Of a stretch of DNA of 19,997 bases, positions 1 to 9,794 are shown piece by piece. The position numbers and the translations under genes are program-made. Where the stretch lies: NCBI GenBank assembly GCA_023436745.1, contig JAEZHZ010000122.1:1-19997 (forward strand), in the 5' to 3' direction. Position 1 is the stretch's first letter, and each line of letters begins with the position of its first letter. The notes under the pieces are model-generated. The model was not told the origin of the DNA. It was given only the letters and a program-made list of their open reading frames with translations, and made no database searches. The DNA comes from Pseudomonadota bacterium (lineage in GTDB: Bacteria > Pseudomonadota > Alphaproteobacteria > Rhizobiales > Devosiaceae).

Positions 1-208
1 AGACGAAGACCAGTTCGGGGCAGAGTTCCCTTGCCTGCCGGCCGCTCATGCCGCCGCGAACGCCAAACGCCTTGGCCTCATATGAGGCCGCCAGCACCAC
101 CCCGCCGCCGACGGCGATGGGCCTGCCCCTCAGCGCAGGATCGTGCAATTGCTCGACGGACGCATAGAACGCGTCGAGATCGGCATGAAGGATGGTCGCC
201 GGGTCCAT
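1..208 (-). CDS. dinB: DNA polymerase IV (Y-family), N-terminal fragment cut by window edge
   Basis: Only the first 69 codons are visible; the gene runs off the left edge. Read on the minus strand, the protein begins MDPATILHADLDAFYASVEQ, the classic Y-family palm start. D10 is the expected metal ligand and Y15, the second aromatic of the pair, sits at the steric-gate position that excludes ribonucleotides. The following LRGRPIAVGGG, ASYEAKAFGV and ARELCPEL segments match Pol IV fingers/palm sequence. Pol IV performs error-prone translesion synthesis in the cytoplasm. The ATG at 206-208 is chosen because the family motif starts within 10 residues of it; no strong ribosome binding site precedes it. 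It lies 71 nt downstream of motB on the same strand. An ImuB-like relative is possible, but ImuB usually lacks the catalytic acidic residues, and D10 is present here. Confidence 0.85.
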   Translation of the reverse strand, partial: MDPATILHADLDAFYASVEQLHDPALRGRPIAVGGGVVLAASYEAKAFGVRGGMSGRQARELCPELVFV

Positions 209-225
209 TGTCCGTGCTCACTTGA

Positions 226-246
226 CCGCGGCAAGCTACGCCGCGG
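226..246 (-). repeat. Hairpin between motB and dinB
   Basis: A perfect 7-bp inverted repeat (CCGCGGC, 7-nt loop, GCCGCGG) lies between the motB stop and the dinB start. It could attenuate or stabilise the motAB transcript, but no T-tract follows on the minus strand, so it is not a convincing intrinsic terminator. Confidence 0.35.
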
Positions 247-279
247 CAACACGGAGCTCAAGAACAAAAAGAGAACACT

Positions 280-1197
280 TTACGGTGCGAGCAGGGATGG
301 AACGGGGGGCGCCTGGTTCAGGACGGTGATCTGGATGCGCTCGTTCGCGGCCTGGTAGGGATCGTCCGGGAAGAACGGGTCACCGGAGGAGCGCCCGCTG
401 ACGGATGCCACCCGATCGTCGCTCAGGCCGAACTCCCCAAGGATGCCGCGCACGACGTTGGCCCGGTCGGTCGAAAGCTCCCACGAGCCGTAGCGCGGAT
501 TGGCGTAGGTGCCGCCGGCGGCGGTATGGCCGGTGATGGTCACCTGGTTGGAGAGTTGCTGCAGGATCGGAGCGATGGCCGCAATCGCCGCCCGCGTGTA
601 CTCGTAGGGAAACTTCGAGCCTTCGGGGAACATGGGTGTTCCCTCCTGGTCCACGATCTGGATGTTGAGGCCATCCTCGGTCTCCTCGACGAGGAGGTTA
701 TCGGCGAGTTCGGCGATCTCCGGCATCGCCTGCCACGCCTGGCGGATGCTGGCGGCGGCGCTGTGAAAGCGCTGGTCGTCGGCGGACTTGAGATCCGCCG
801 CGGAAGAGCCGATGGCCTGCGCATCGCTGCCGATCATGCCGTCGCGGCCGCCGATGCCGTGGTCGGTCGAGCCGAACTCGGTGCTCTCCGGAGAGTTGGA
901 GGCATCGTCCTGCTGGTCGAGGGTCGAGCCGGCCATCTTGGCGCCGCTCTCGTCGAGCGCGGTACCGCCCATGACACCGCCGGAGCCACTGGTCGAGATC
1001 GCGACATTGGGCGGGGCGAAATAGTCGGCGAGGCCCTTCTTCTGCTCCGGCGTGGTCATGCTGATCAGCCAGAGGAGCAGGAAGAAGGCCATCATCGCCG
1101 TCACGAAGTCGGCATAGGCGATCTTCCAGGCGCCGCCGTGATGGGCGTGCGCGCTCTTCTTGACCTTCTTGATGATGATCGGCTGGTCGGTGGCCAT
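280..1197 (-). CDS. motB: Flagellar motor stator protein MotB
   Basis: This 305-residue protein is the peptidoglycan-anchored half of the proton-driven flagellar stator. Residues 22-48 carry the motif GAWKIAYADFVTAMMAFFLLLWL, a single transmembrane helix with the proton-carrying aspartate at D30. The short amphipathic stretch after it corresponds to the plug. A low-complexity Gly/Ser/Asp-rich linker (about 65-135) leads into an OmpA-like peptidoglycan-binding domain (about 175-295), with TITGHTAAGG and WELSTDRANVVRGIL as its landmarks. Length is normal for alphaproteobacterial MotB. The ATG at 1197 lies 14 nt after the motA stop, so motA and motB form one operon and are probably made in matched amounts. 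ExbD/TolR relatives are excluded by the OmpA-like domain. Confidence 0.96.
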   Translation of the reverse strand: MATDQPIIIKKVKKSAHAHHGGAWKIAYADFVTAMMAFFLLLWLISMTTPEQKKGLADYFAPPNVAISTSGSGGVMGGTALDESGAKMAGSTLDQQDDASNSPESTEFGSTDHGIGGRDGMIGSDAQAIGSSAADLKSADDQRFHSAAASIRQAWQAMPEIAELADNLLVEETEDGLNIQIVDQEGTPMFPEGSKFPYEYTRAAIAAIAPILQQLSNQVTITGHTAAGGTYANPRYGSWELSTDRANVVRGILGEFGLSDDRVASVSGRSSGDPFFPDDPYQAANERIQITVLNQAPPVPSLLAP

Positions 1198-1211
1198 GAA
1201 CGGAACTCAGA

Positions 1212-2075
1212 TCAGGCCGTTGCCGGCAGGTTTGCCGTGGCTTCGTCGATCTCCGCGAAGGTTGGACGGACATCGCTCATCAGCGCCTTGCGCGCGAACT
1301 CCACCGCCATCACCGGCACCTGGCCGGAGATGTGGGCGAGCAGGCCAACCTTGAGCGACAGGAAGTACTTCGACTCCGCCTCGTAGGTGTTGCGCAGCGA
1401 GGCCGCGAAGGGCGCGAAGAAGCCATAGGCGACGAAGACGCCAAAGAACGTGCCGACCAGCGCGCCGCCGATCATGTGACCCAGCACTTCCGGGGGTTCG
1501 GCGATCGAGCCCATGGTCTTGATCACGCCGAGCACCGCCGCGACGATGCCGAGTGCCGGCGTGCCGTCGGCGAGGGACTGCATCGCCGAGACCATCCGCT
1601 CCTGCTCCTGGTGGTGCGTTTCCAGTTCCTCGTCCATCAGCGCTTCCATTTCGTGCTGATTGTTGGAGCCGAGGGTGACCATGCGCATGTAGTCGCACAC
1701 GAACTCTACCGCGTGGTGGTTGTTCGCGAAGGTGGGGAAGGCGTTGAACAGCGTCGATTCGCCCGGGTTCTCGATATGCGGCTCGAGCGCGAGGATGCCC
1801 TTGGACTGCACCAGCTTGTACATGGCGTACTGCATGCCGAGCAGTTCGACGAACGCGGCCTTGTTGTACTTGGGGCCCTTGAACAGGGAGCCGAGGGCCG
1901 CTGGGAGCGCCTTGAGCACCGGAGGGCCGTTGGCGATCACGAAGGCGCCGAGGGCGGCGCCGAGAATAATAACGAATTCAAACGGCTGCCACAGAACTTC
2001 CACGTGCCCGCCGAGGGCGGCATAGCCGCCGAGCACGCTAGCAAACACGATGACGATGCCGATGATGAGGCGCAT
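1212..2075 (-). CDS. motA: Flagellar motor stator protein MotA
   Basis: The product (287 residues from ATG 2075) is the multi-pass membrane subunit that forms the proton channel with MotB and couples ion flow to rotation of the flagellar switch. It opens with two hydrophobic helices (RLIIGIVIVFASVLGGY and the FEFVIILGAALGAFVIAN segment). It then has a long charged cytoplasmic loop, residues roughly 60-165, rich in E/H/Q that contacts FliG, and two further helices. The GTPALGIVAAVLGVIKTMG signature of the MotA/TolQ/ExbB family is present. A TTG three codons upstream (2084) is in frame, and an AGGAGG lies about 14 nt before that TTG. I prefer the ATG because MotA homologues start at this hydrophobic segment. 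It is first gene of the motA-motB pair. Confidence 0.95.
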   Translation of the reverse strand: MRLIIGIVIVFASVLGGYAALGGHVEVLWQPFEFVIILGAALGAFVIANGPPVLKALPAALGSLFKGPKYNKAAFVELLGMQYAMYKLVQSKGILALEPHIENPGESTLFNAFPTFANNHHAVEFVCDYMRMVTLGSNNQHEMEALMDEELETHHQEQERMVSAMQSLADGTPALGIVAAVLGVIKTMGSIAEPPEVLGHMIGGALVGTFFGVFVAYGFFAPFAASLRNTYEAESKYFLSLKVGLLAHISGQVPVMAVEFARKALMSDVRPTFAEIDEATANLPATA

Positions 2076-2127
2076 ACGACGCAATACTCACGCTTGAGCC
2101 TCCTGCCGCATTTGGGATGGAGGGCCG

Positions 2128-2140
2128 TGTAACCGTTACA
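2128..2140. promoter_or_regulatory. Perfect 13-nt palindrome upstream of motA
   Basis: TGTAAC-C-GTTACA is a perfect inverted repeat, 53 nt upstream of the motA ATG and in the space between the divergent motA and PACE-pump genes. Its position and symmetry fit a dimeric repressor or activator site. I cannot name the regulator. Confidence 0.35.
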
Positions 2141-2217
2141 ATCGGGCAGCTTTTCGTTCCCGGTGAACGGCATAATGCAGCGCCTGCGCTTAACGGGGCG
2201 TATACCCAGCCTACACC

Positions 2218-2245
2218 TTGCCTCGCCGCCCTCCGACCCTATATT
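2218..2245 (+). promoter_or_regulatory. Candidate sigma70-type promoter for the PACE pump operon
   Basis: TTGCCT (2218-2223) and TATATT (2240-2245) are separated by 16 nt. This is close to the housekeeping consensus and about 80 nt upstream of the pump start codon. It was identified by eye only. Confidence 0.45.
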
Positions 2246-2325
2246 GGCGTCGAGCGAGGACGACCTCCCCCGTCAACGGGTCATCTTTCGCCGGGACGGC
2301 CCGGCACCCAGACGGAGTGTTTTCC

Positions 2326-2757
2326 ATGCGTACCACCCCCGACCGTATCCGCCACGCCGTGTCCTTCGAGGTCATCGGCCTGCTCCTCGTGACGCCCCTC
2401 GCCGCCTTCGCGTTCCACATGCCGATGCACGCCATCGGCGTGGTGGCCCTGGTCGGCTCGCTGCTCGCGACCGCGTGGAACTATCTCTACAACATCCTCT
2501 TCGACCACGTGTCACTGCGGCTGCGCGGCACCGTGACCAAGACGGTGCCGATCCGCGTGCTGCACGCGGTGCTGTTCGAATTCGGCCTGCTGCTGGTGTT
2601 GCTGCCGTTCATCGCCTGGTATCTCGGCATCTCCATCTGGCAGGCGCTGGTGATGGATATCGGCTTCGCCCTGTTCTACATGGGCTATGCGTTCGCCTTC
2701 AACTGGGCCTACGACCGCGTCTTCCCCATCCCGAACCCCACTGGCCAGCGAGCCTGA
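2326..2757 (+). CDS. PACE-family (AceI-like) multidrug/biocide efflux transporter
   Basis: This 143-residue inner-membrane protein has the tandem layout of the PACE family (Pfam BTP). Two copies of the RxxHaxxFE motif occur, RIRHAVSFE near residues 7-15 and RVLHAVLFE in the second half. Each is paired with an interfacial motif: WNYLYNILFD in the first repeat and FNWAYDRVF in the second. Four transmembrane helices are evident. E15 matches the conserved glutamate that drives proton-coupled export of chlorhexidine-like biocides in AceI. The native substrate of chromosomal PACE pumps is probably a short-chain polyamine or similar cation, but that is family knowledge and not visible here. A GGAG at 2313-2316, 9 nt before the ATG, supports this start. 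The stop codon directly abuts the next gene's ATG. Confidence 0.93.
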   Translation: MRTTPDRIRHAVSFEVIGLLLVTPLAAFAFHMPMHAIGVVALVGSLLATAWNYLYNILFDHVSLRLRGTVTKTVPIRVLHAVLFEFGLLLVLLPFIAWYLGISIWQALVMDIGFALFYMGYAFAFNWAYDRVFPIPNPTGQRA

Positions 2758-3861
2758 ATGCCGACCGACCTCGAGATCTTCCTCGTCGCCACCCCCGGCC
2801 TCGAAGCCCCGCTGCGCGACGAGGCGCTGGCGGCCGGATTTGCGGGCGCAACCGTGGTCGATGGCGGCGTCGCCTTCCGCGGCGGCTGGCCGGACATCTG
2901 GCGCGCCAACCTAGAGTTGCGGGGCGCCACCCGCATACTGGCCCGCCTGTGGAGCTTCCGCGCCGCGCACCTGGCCCAGCTCGACAAGCGGGCCCGCAAG
3001 CTCGACTGGGCCGAAATGTTGCGCCGCGACGTGCCGGTGACGGTGGAGGCCACCTGCCGGCGCTCGCGCATCTATCATGCCGGGGCAGCGGCCCAGCGCG
3101 TCGCCACCGCCATAACCGAGGAACTCGGCGCACCGGTCGCCGCCGATGCGCCGGTGCGCATCATGGTTCGCATCGAGGACGACCTCGTCACCATCAGCGT
3201 CGATACCACCGGCGAGTCGCTCCACAAGCGCGGCTTCAAGGAGGCGGTGAGCAAGGCGCCGATGCGCGAGACCATGGCGGCGATGTTCCTGCGCCAATGC
3301 GGCTATGCCGGCGCCGAGCCGGTGCTCGACCCCATGTGCGGCTCGGGCACCTTCGTCATCGAGGCGGCCGAGATCGCGCTGGGCCTCAAGCCCGGCCGGG
3401 AACGCAGCTTCGCCTTCGAGCAACTGAAGAGCTTCGACGCCGGGGCGTGGGCTGCCCTGCGGACACCGGCACCCGCACAGGCGCCCGAGTTGCGCTTCTT
3501 CGGCTCCGACCGCGACGCGGGGGCCATCCGCATGAGCACCGAGAATGCCGAACGCGCCGGGGTGGCCGGCGTGACGACCTTCGACACGCGCGGCATCGAC
3601 ACGCTGCAGCGCCCGGAGGGACCGCCCGGGCTCGTGATCGTCAACCCGCCCTATGGCAGCCGGATCGGCAGCAAGGCTCCGCTGGTGGCGCTGCACCGCA
3701 ATCTCGGATCGGTACTCCGCGAGCGCTTCAAGGGCTGGCGGGTCGGTCTCATCACCGCCGACAAGGATCTGGCGCGCGCGACCGCCCTCCCCTTCACCGC
3801 CAAACCGCCGGTGCTGCATGGCGGGTTGCGCGTGACGCTCTACCGCACGGAAGCGCTGTAG
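2758..3861 (+). CDS. THUMP-domain class I SAM-dependent RNA methyltransferase (RlmL/Trm14-like)
   Basis: This 367-residue protein resembles the COG0116 family, which methylates guanosine N2 in 23S rRNA (RlmL) or tRNA (Trm14). The N-terminal half (about 1-160) looks like the ferredoxin-like plus THUMP RNA-binding module, starting LEIFLVATPGLEAPLRDEAL. The C-terminal half is a Rossmann methyltransferase. It has the SAM-binding DPMCGSGTF motif from D191 and the catalytic NPPYGS motif from N296, the expected NPPY for amino-group methylation. It is shorter than E. coli RlmL, which carries a second methyltransferase domain, so this is the single-domain form. The start ATG immediately follows the TGA of the pump gene, suggesting translation by re-initiation. 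The exact target nucleotide cannot be called from sequence. Confidence 0.88.
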   Translation: MPTDLEIFLVATPGLEAPLRDEALAAGFAGATVVDGGVAFRGGWPDIWRANLELRGATRILARLWSFRAAHLAQLDKRARKLDWAEMLRRDVPVTVEATCRRSRIYHAGAAAQRVATAITEELGAPVAADAPVRIMVRIEDDLVTISVDTTGESLHKRGFKEAVSKAPMRETMAAMFLRQCGYAGAEPVLDPMCGSGTFVIEAAEIALGLKPGRERSFAFEQLKSFDAGAWAALRTPAPAQAPELRFFGSDRDAGAIRMSTENAERAGVAGVTTFDTRGIDTLQRPEGPPGLVIVNPPYGSRIGSKAPLVALHRNLGSVLRERFKGWRVGLITADKDLARATALPFTAKPPVLHGGLRVTLYRTEAL

Positions 3862-3978
3862 GGGCAACACCTGCAATTTTATTCAATCGGTAACCATACG
3901 GGCAGCTATGCACAAACGAGCGGCAACGGATCGGCTGCTCGCGGCTTGCCTTATCACGCCAGTTGTGGGGTGGAGCGA

Positions 3979-4356
3979 ATGCGAAAGCCAGCCAAGATCC
4001 TCGTCGTCGAAGACCAGGTCATCCTGCTGCTCGACCTGGTCGACCAGTTGGCCGAGTACGGTTTCGAGTCGCTGCCGCTGACCACCGCCGATGGCGCAGC
4101 CGACTCGCTGCTGCGCACCCGCATCGACGGCCTCATCACCGACATCGACCTGCCGGGAACGCTGAACGGGCTGGACCTCGCGCGCCGGTGCGCCGAACTC
4201 CGACCGGGAATGCCGATCGTGGTGGTTTCCGGCGGGCATCGCCCCCGGGCCGACGAACTGCCGGCCGGCGCCGTGTTCCTGCCGAAACCGTATCGGATGG
4301 AAGATATCGTGGCGGCCCTGACGGCACCCGCCCGCACGCGCACCCGCGCGGCGTGA
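3979..4356 (+). CDS. Single-domain response regulator (receiver only)
   Basis: This 125-residue protein is a stand-alone CheY-like receiver domain. The acidic pair E11/D12, phospho-acceptor D55 (in LITDIDLPG), S84 and the conserved lysine K103 (in FLPKPYR) are all present, so it should be phosphorylatable. There is no output domain; the C-terminus is a short Arg/Thr/Ala tail. Such proteins act as phosphate sinks or by protein contact, and are common in alphaproteobacteria. I chose ATG 3979 because GGAG sits just upstream at 3972-3975 and the protein begins RKPAKILVVEDQ. An in-frame TTG at 3946 would add 11 residues. No cognate histidine kinase lies nearby, so the partner is unknown. An AT-richer stretch near 3870-3895 may hold its promoter, but I cannot define it. 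Confidence 0.9.
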   Translation: MRKPAKILVVEDQVILLLDLVDQLAEYGFESLPLTTADGAADSLLRTRIDGLITDIDLPGTLNGLDLARRCAELRPGMPIVVVSGGHRPRADELPAGAVFLPKPYRMEDIVAALTAPARTRTRAA

Positions 4357-4567
4357 TCGGCATCGGTGTCGCAGCTGCAAGTTGATGCGACGCCGCCCCT
4401 TCCCTTCCCGGTTCTTCTCCGCTAAACCGCCCACCTAACCACCACGTCCGGTCTCCTGCCCCGTGCCGCAGCGCTCAGTTGCTGCGCGGGTTCCGCGCGG
4501 ATGGGTGCGTCCGGGCGATTCTCCTCCCCCTCGCCTGGCCCAGTAGTCACAGAGCCGAGCGAGCCCA
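4357..4567 (+). other. carB leader and intergenic region
   Basis: This gap of 211 nt holds no convincing gene. Two overlapping short inverted repeats are visible: CGCAGC...GCTGCG (4467-4486) and GCGCGG-GTT-CCGCGC (4484-4498). They share three bases and so cannot fully form together, but I have no evidence that they regulate carB. No clear -35/-10 pair was found. Confidence 0.3.
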
Positions 4568-7879
<3,312 letters not shown>

Positions 7880-7884
7880 ACTCT

Positions 7885-7924
7885 CTGACGGCCCCCTCCC
7901 CGGAGGGGGCCGTCAGTCTGTTTT
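7885..7924 (+). terminator. Intrinsic terminator of carB
   Basis: A perfect 13-bp stem (CTGACGGCCCCCT / AGGGGGCCGTCAG) with a 6-nt loop begins 5 nt after the carB stop and is followed by TCTGTTTT. This is a strong factor-independent terminator. Confidence 0.92.
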
Positions 7925-7977
7925 GAGCCGAGTGGGCCTGCTTGACACCCTCGCCGACCGCACCCACCTTCACCGCC

Positions 7978-8748
7978 ATGCGCAAGAGCCGTGATACCCG
8001 CCTGCCGGCGCCATACCTGAAGCGGCTCTGGCTGCGTGACGACGTGGAGCGCGAGGACCGCTACCCGTTCGACCTGCCCTGGCTCACCCCCGGTTTCGAA
8101 CTCGAGTTCGCCACCCCCCTGACCATCATCGTGGGAGAAAACGGCACCGGCAAATCGACGCTGGTGGAAGCCATTGCGGCACTCTGCGGTTTCGATGAGG
8201 CCGGGGGCGGCAAGGGCCACCGGCCGCTGGACCATTCGGGCGCCATCGACAGGAGCGGCGCGGAACTGGGCGGCGCCTTGCGGGCATCGTGGCTGCCCAA
8301 GGTCACCAATGGCTGGTTCTTCAAGGCGGAGTCGTTCTTCTCGGTTGCTCGCTACCTTGACCAGGCGGCAGTAGAAAGCGGTGGTGCGCCGCCGGACTTC
8401 CTCTCCTGGAGTCACGGGGAGGGCTTCGTGCGCTTTTTCGACGAGCGCATGCGGCGGCAGGGCATCTACCTGCTCGATGAACCCGAAAGCGCCCTGTCGC
8501 CCAGGCGGCAGCTCGAACTCTTGCGCCTGCTGCATGGCGTGCAGCAATCGGCCGCCGCACAAATCATCATGGCGACGCACTCGCCCATCCTGATGGCCGT
8601 GCCCGGTGCCCAGCTGCTCGAGGTCACCCCCGGGGGTTTTGCCGAGACGGACCTGCTGCGCACCCGCCACTTCCGCCTCTACCAGGACTTCGCAGCCGAC
8701 CCGGAAGATTTCGTTGCACGTGCGCTGGCGGATGACGGCAGCCTCTGA
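7978..8748 (+). CDS. AAA/ABC-type ATPase, SMC-like, function unknown
   Basis: This 256-residue cytoplasmic protein has an intact ATPase core. Walker A is GENGTGKST (residues 53-61), SWSHGEGF resembles an ABC signature, Walker B is LLDEPESALS (about 165-174), and the H-switch is ATHSP (199-203). It has no transmembrane segment and no long coiled coil, so it is neither a transporter subunit nor a full SMC/RecN. It resembles the stand-alone predicted ATPases of the AAA_21/AAA_15 type. There is no adjacent nuclease or toxin gene that would mark it as an OLD/Septu-like defence pair. ATG 7978 is preferred; an in-frame TTG at 7942 would add 12 residues with no homology-like content. Its role is not known to me. 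Confidence 0.85.
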   Translation: MRKSRDTRLPAPYLKRLWLRDDVEREDRYPFDLPWLTPGFELEFATPLTIIVGENGTGKSTLVEAIAALCGFDEAGGGKGHRPLDHSGAIDRSGAELGGALRASWLPKVTNGWFFKAESFFSVARYLDQAAVESGGAPPDFLSWSHGEGFVRFFDERMRRQGIYLLDEPESALSPRRQLELLRLLHGVQQSAAAQIIMATHSPILMAVPGAQLLEVTPGGFAETDLLRTRHFRLYQDFAADPEDFVARALADDGSL

Positions 8749-8965
8749 GGGCTGGACAGGACGCCCCGCGCCGGTTTATGCCCGCCTCATCATGAAGATG
8801 GCAGACTGTACTCGCTCCATCGCGGCCTGAGGGTCTGACACCCCCAAGACGGCCGCCTTCTGCACCGGACCCGCCGGCCGCTTCTTGCTGCCCGCTTGTC
8901 CGCTTCCCCACATCGACAGGCTACCGCCGGGCCGCTGGCCGGCGCCCTGTCTTGCGAGCAGGTAC
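8749..8965 (+). other. Leader region of the acetyltransferase gene with a 12-codon candidate uORF
   Basis: This 217-nt gap contains a possible -35 (TGGACA, 8753-8758) and a weak -10 (TTTATG, 8775-8780). They are followed by a tiny ORF at 8792-8830 encoding MKMADCTRSIAA. A short hairpin, GGGT-CTGAC-ACCC (8831-8843), begins directly after its stop. No ribosome binding site precedes the tiny ORF, so it would have to be near-leaderless. Coding status is unproven. Confidence 0.25.
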
Positions 8966-9595
8966 ATGACCAACTACTTCCAAAGCCCGTTCCTGGGCAT
9001 TCCGCTCGACCGCCAGGTCACCAACCCAAACATCATTGTCGGCCGCTACAGCTACTACTCGGGCTATTATCACGGCCACAGCTTCGACGACTGCGCCCGC
9101 TACCTGATGACCGAGCCGGGCGTTGACCGGCTGATCGTCGGCAGCTTCTGCTCCATCGGCAGCGGCGCGGCCTTCATCATGGCCGGCAACCAGGGGCACC
9201 GGAACGACTGGATCTCCACCTTTCCCTTCGCCTTCGTGCCGGATGCACCCGAGTTCGGAACCGCCGCCAACGCCTTCCAGCCAGCCGGCGACACGGTTAT
9301 CGGCCACGACGTCTGGATCGGCTCCGAGGCGGTGATCATGCCCGGAATCACGGTGGGGCACGGTGCCGTAATCGGCACACGGGCATTGGTCACCAGGGAT
9401 GTGGAGCCCTACACCATCGTCGGCGGCAATCCCGCCCGCCCCATCCGCAAGCGCTTCGGCGAGGAGGCCATCGCCAGACTGCTGGAGCTGTGCTGGTGGG
9501 ACTGGCCGGTGGAGCAGCTGACCGCCGCAATGCCGCTGCTGACTTCGGCCGATATCGACGGCCTCCATGCGTTCTGGCGCGACACCGTGGCCTGA
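8966..9595 (+). CDS. CatB-type xenobiotic/O-acetyltransferase (left-handed beta helix)
   Basis: This 209-residue enzyme belongs to the CatB/Vat hexapeptide acetyltransferases, trimers that transfer acetyl from acetyl-CoA to a hydroxyl. The N-terminus MTNYFQSPFLGIPLDRQVTN and the segment VGRYSYYSGYYHGHSFDDCARYL are close to the family pattern. Hexapeptide repeats run through about residues 57-165 (IVGSFCSIGSGAAFIM; VWIGSEAVIMPGITVGHGAVIG). The catalytic histidine is H78 in GNQGHR. Some members inactivate chloramphenicol or streptogramins, but chromosomal copies such as this often have other or unknown substrates, so resistance should not be assumed. Upstream in-frame starts exist, but ATG 8966 begins exactly at the conserved family start. 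A 10-bp hairpin follows the stop. Confidence 0.92.
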   Translation: MTNYFQSPFLGIPLDRQVTNPNIIVGRYSYYSGYYHGHSFDDCARYLMTEPGVDRLIVGSFCSIGSGAAFIMAGNQGHRNDWISTFPFAFVPDAPEFGTAANAFQPAGDTVIGHDVWIGSEAVIMPGITVGHGAVIGTRALVTRDVEPYTIVGGNPARPIRKRFGEEAIARLLELCWWDWPVEQLTAAMPLLTSADIDGLHAFWRDTVA

Positions 9596-9605
9596 ACCTT
9601 CCCCC

Positions 9606-9630
9606 TGCCCCTCCCTGCGCGGGAGGGGCA
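9606..9630 (+). terminator. Hairpin terminator after the acetyltransferase gene
   Basis: A 10-bp perfect stem (TGCCCCTCCC / GGGAGGGGCA) with a 5-nt loop starts 10 nt after the stop codon. The downstream T content is modest, so termination may be partial. Confidence 0.6.
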
Positions 9631-9636
9631 TCCTGG

Positions 9637-9666
9637 TTGACCTTTCGCGCGGGATGGCAATAATCA
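9637..9666 (+). promoter_or_regulatory. Candidate promoter of the dioxygenase leader
   Basis: TTGACC (9637-9642) is followed by AATAAT (9659-9664, 16-nt spacing) or TAATCA (9661-9666, 18-nt spacing). The implied transcription start is about 9671-9674, almost on the ATG of the tiny ORF at 9674. Confidence 0.5.
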
Positions 9667-9673
9667 GCGCACC

Positions 9674-9709
9674 ATGATGATGAAGTTCGCCGTTTTCCTG
9701 AGCGCCTGA
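9674..9709 (+). CDS. Candidate leader peptide (11 codons) before the dioxygenase gene
   Basis: The sequence encodes MMMKFAVFLSA and then TGA. It starts at or just after the predicted transcription start, so it would be translated as a leaderless or near-leaderless message. Its stop is immediately followed by a chain of GC-rich hairpins (9710-9771). That arrangement suggests a regulatory upstream ORF rather than a functional protein. No comparative evidence is available here, and a 36-nt ORF can arise by chance. Confidence 0.3.
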   Translation: MMMKFAVFLSA

Positions 9710-9771
9710 GGGCGCCCATTGAGGGCAGAGAGCCCGAGCGCATCAGCGCTCGCCCGGCCGCATGAGCGGCC
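9710..9771 (+). promoter_or_regulatory. Structured 5' leader: tandem tetraloop hairpins
   Basis: Between the tiny ORF and the dioxygenase start, four self-complementary elements follow each other. They are GGGCGCCC (9710-9717), GGGC-AGAGA-GCCC (9723-9735), GAGCGC-ATCA-GCGCTC (9736-9751) and GGCCGC-ATGA-GCGGCC (9756-9771). GGGC and GCCC copies can pair in more than one combination, so alternative folds are possible. No T-tract follows, so control would more likely be at translation than by intrinsic termination. It does not match a riboswitch class I can name; the loops lack the ACGR of guanidine-II. Confidence 0.45.
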
Positions 9772-9794
9772 ATGCGAACTCATGGAAACATCAC

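Noticed and set aside
2163..3893. A 576-codon plus-strand frame covering the PACE and methyltransferase genes
   Set aside because: It is Arg/Ala/His-rich with no recognisable domain and overlaps two well-supported genes in another frame.
7942..7947. TTGACA upstream of the AAA ATPase as a promoter -35
   Set aside because: No acceptable -10 lies 15-19 nt downstream; that stretch is C-rich and reaches the start codon.
8966..9595. Chloramphenicol resistance gene
   Set aside because: The fold and catalytic His fit the CatB family, but nothing mobile surrounds it, and chromosomal homologues often have other substrates.
9736..9771. Guanidine-II (mini-ykkC) riboswitch
   Set aside because: Two tandem hairpins fit superficially, but the loops are ATCA and ATGA rather than the required ACGR.
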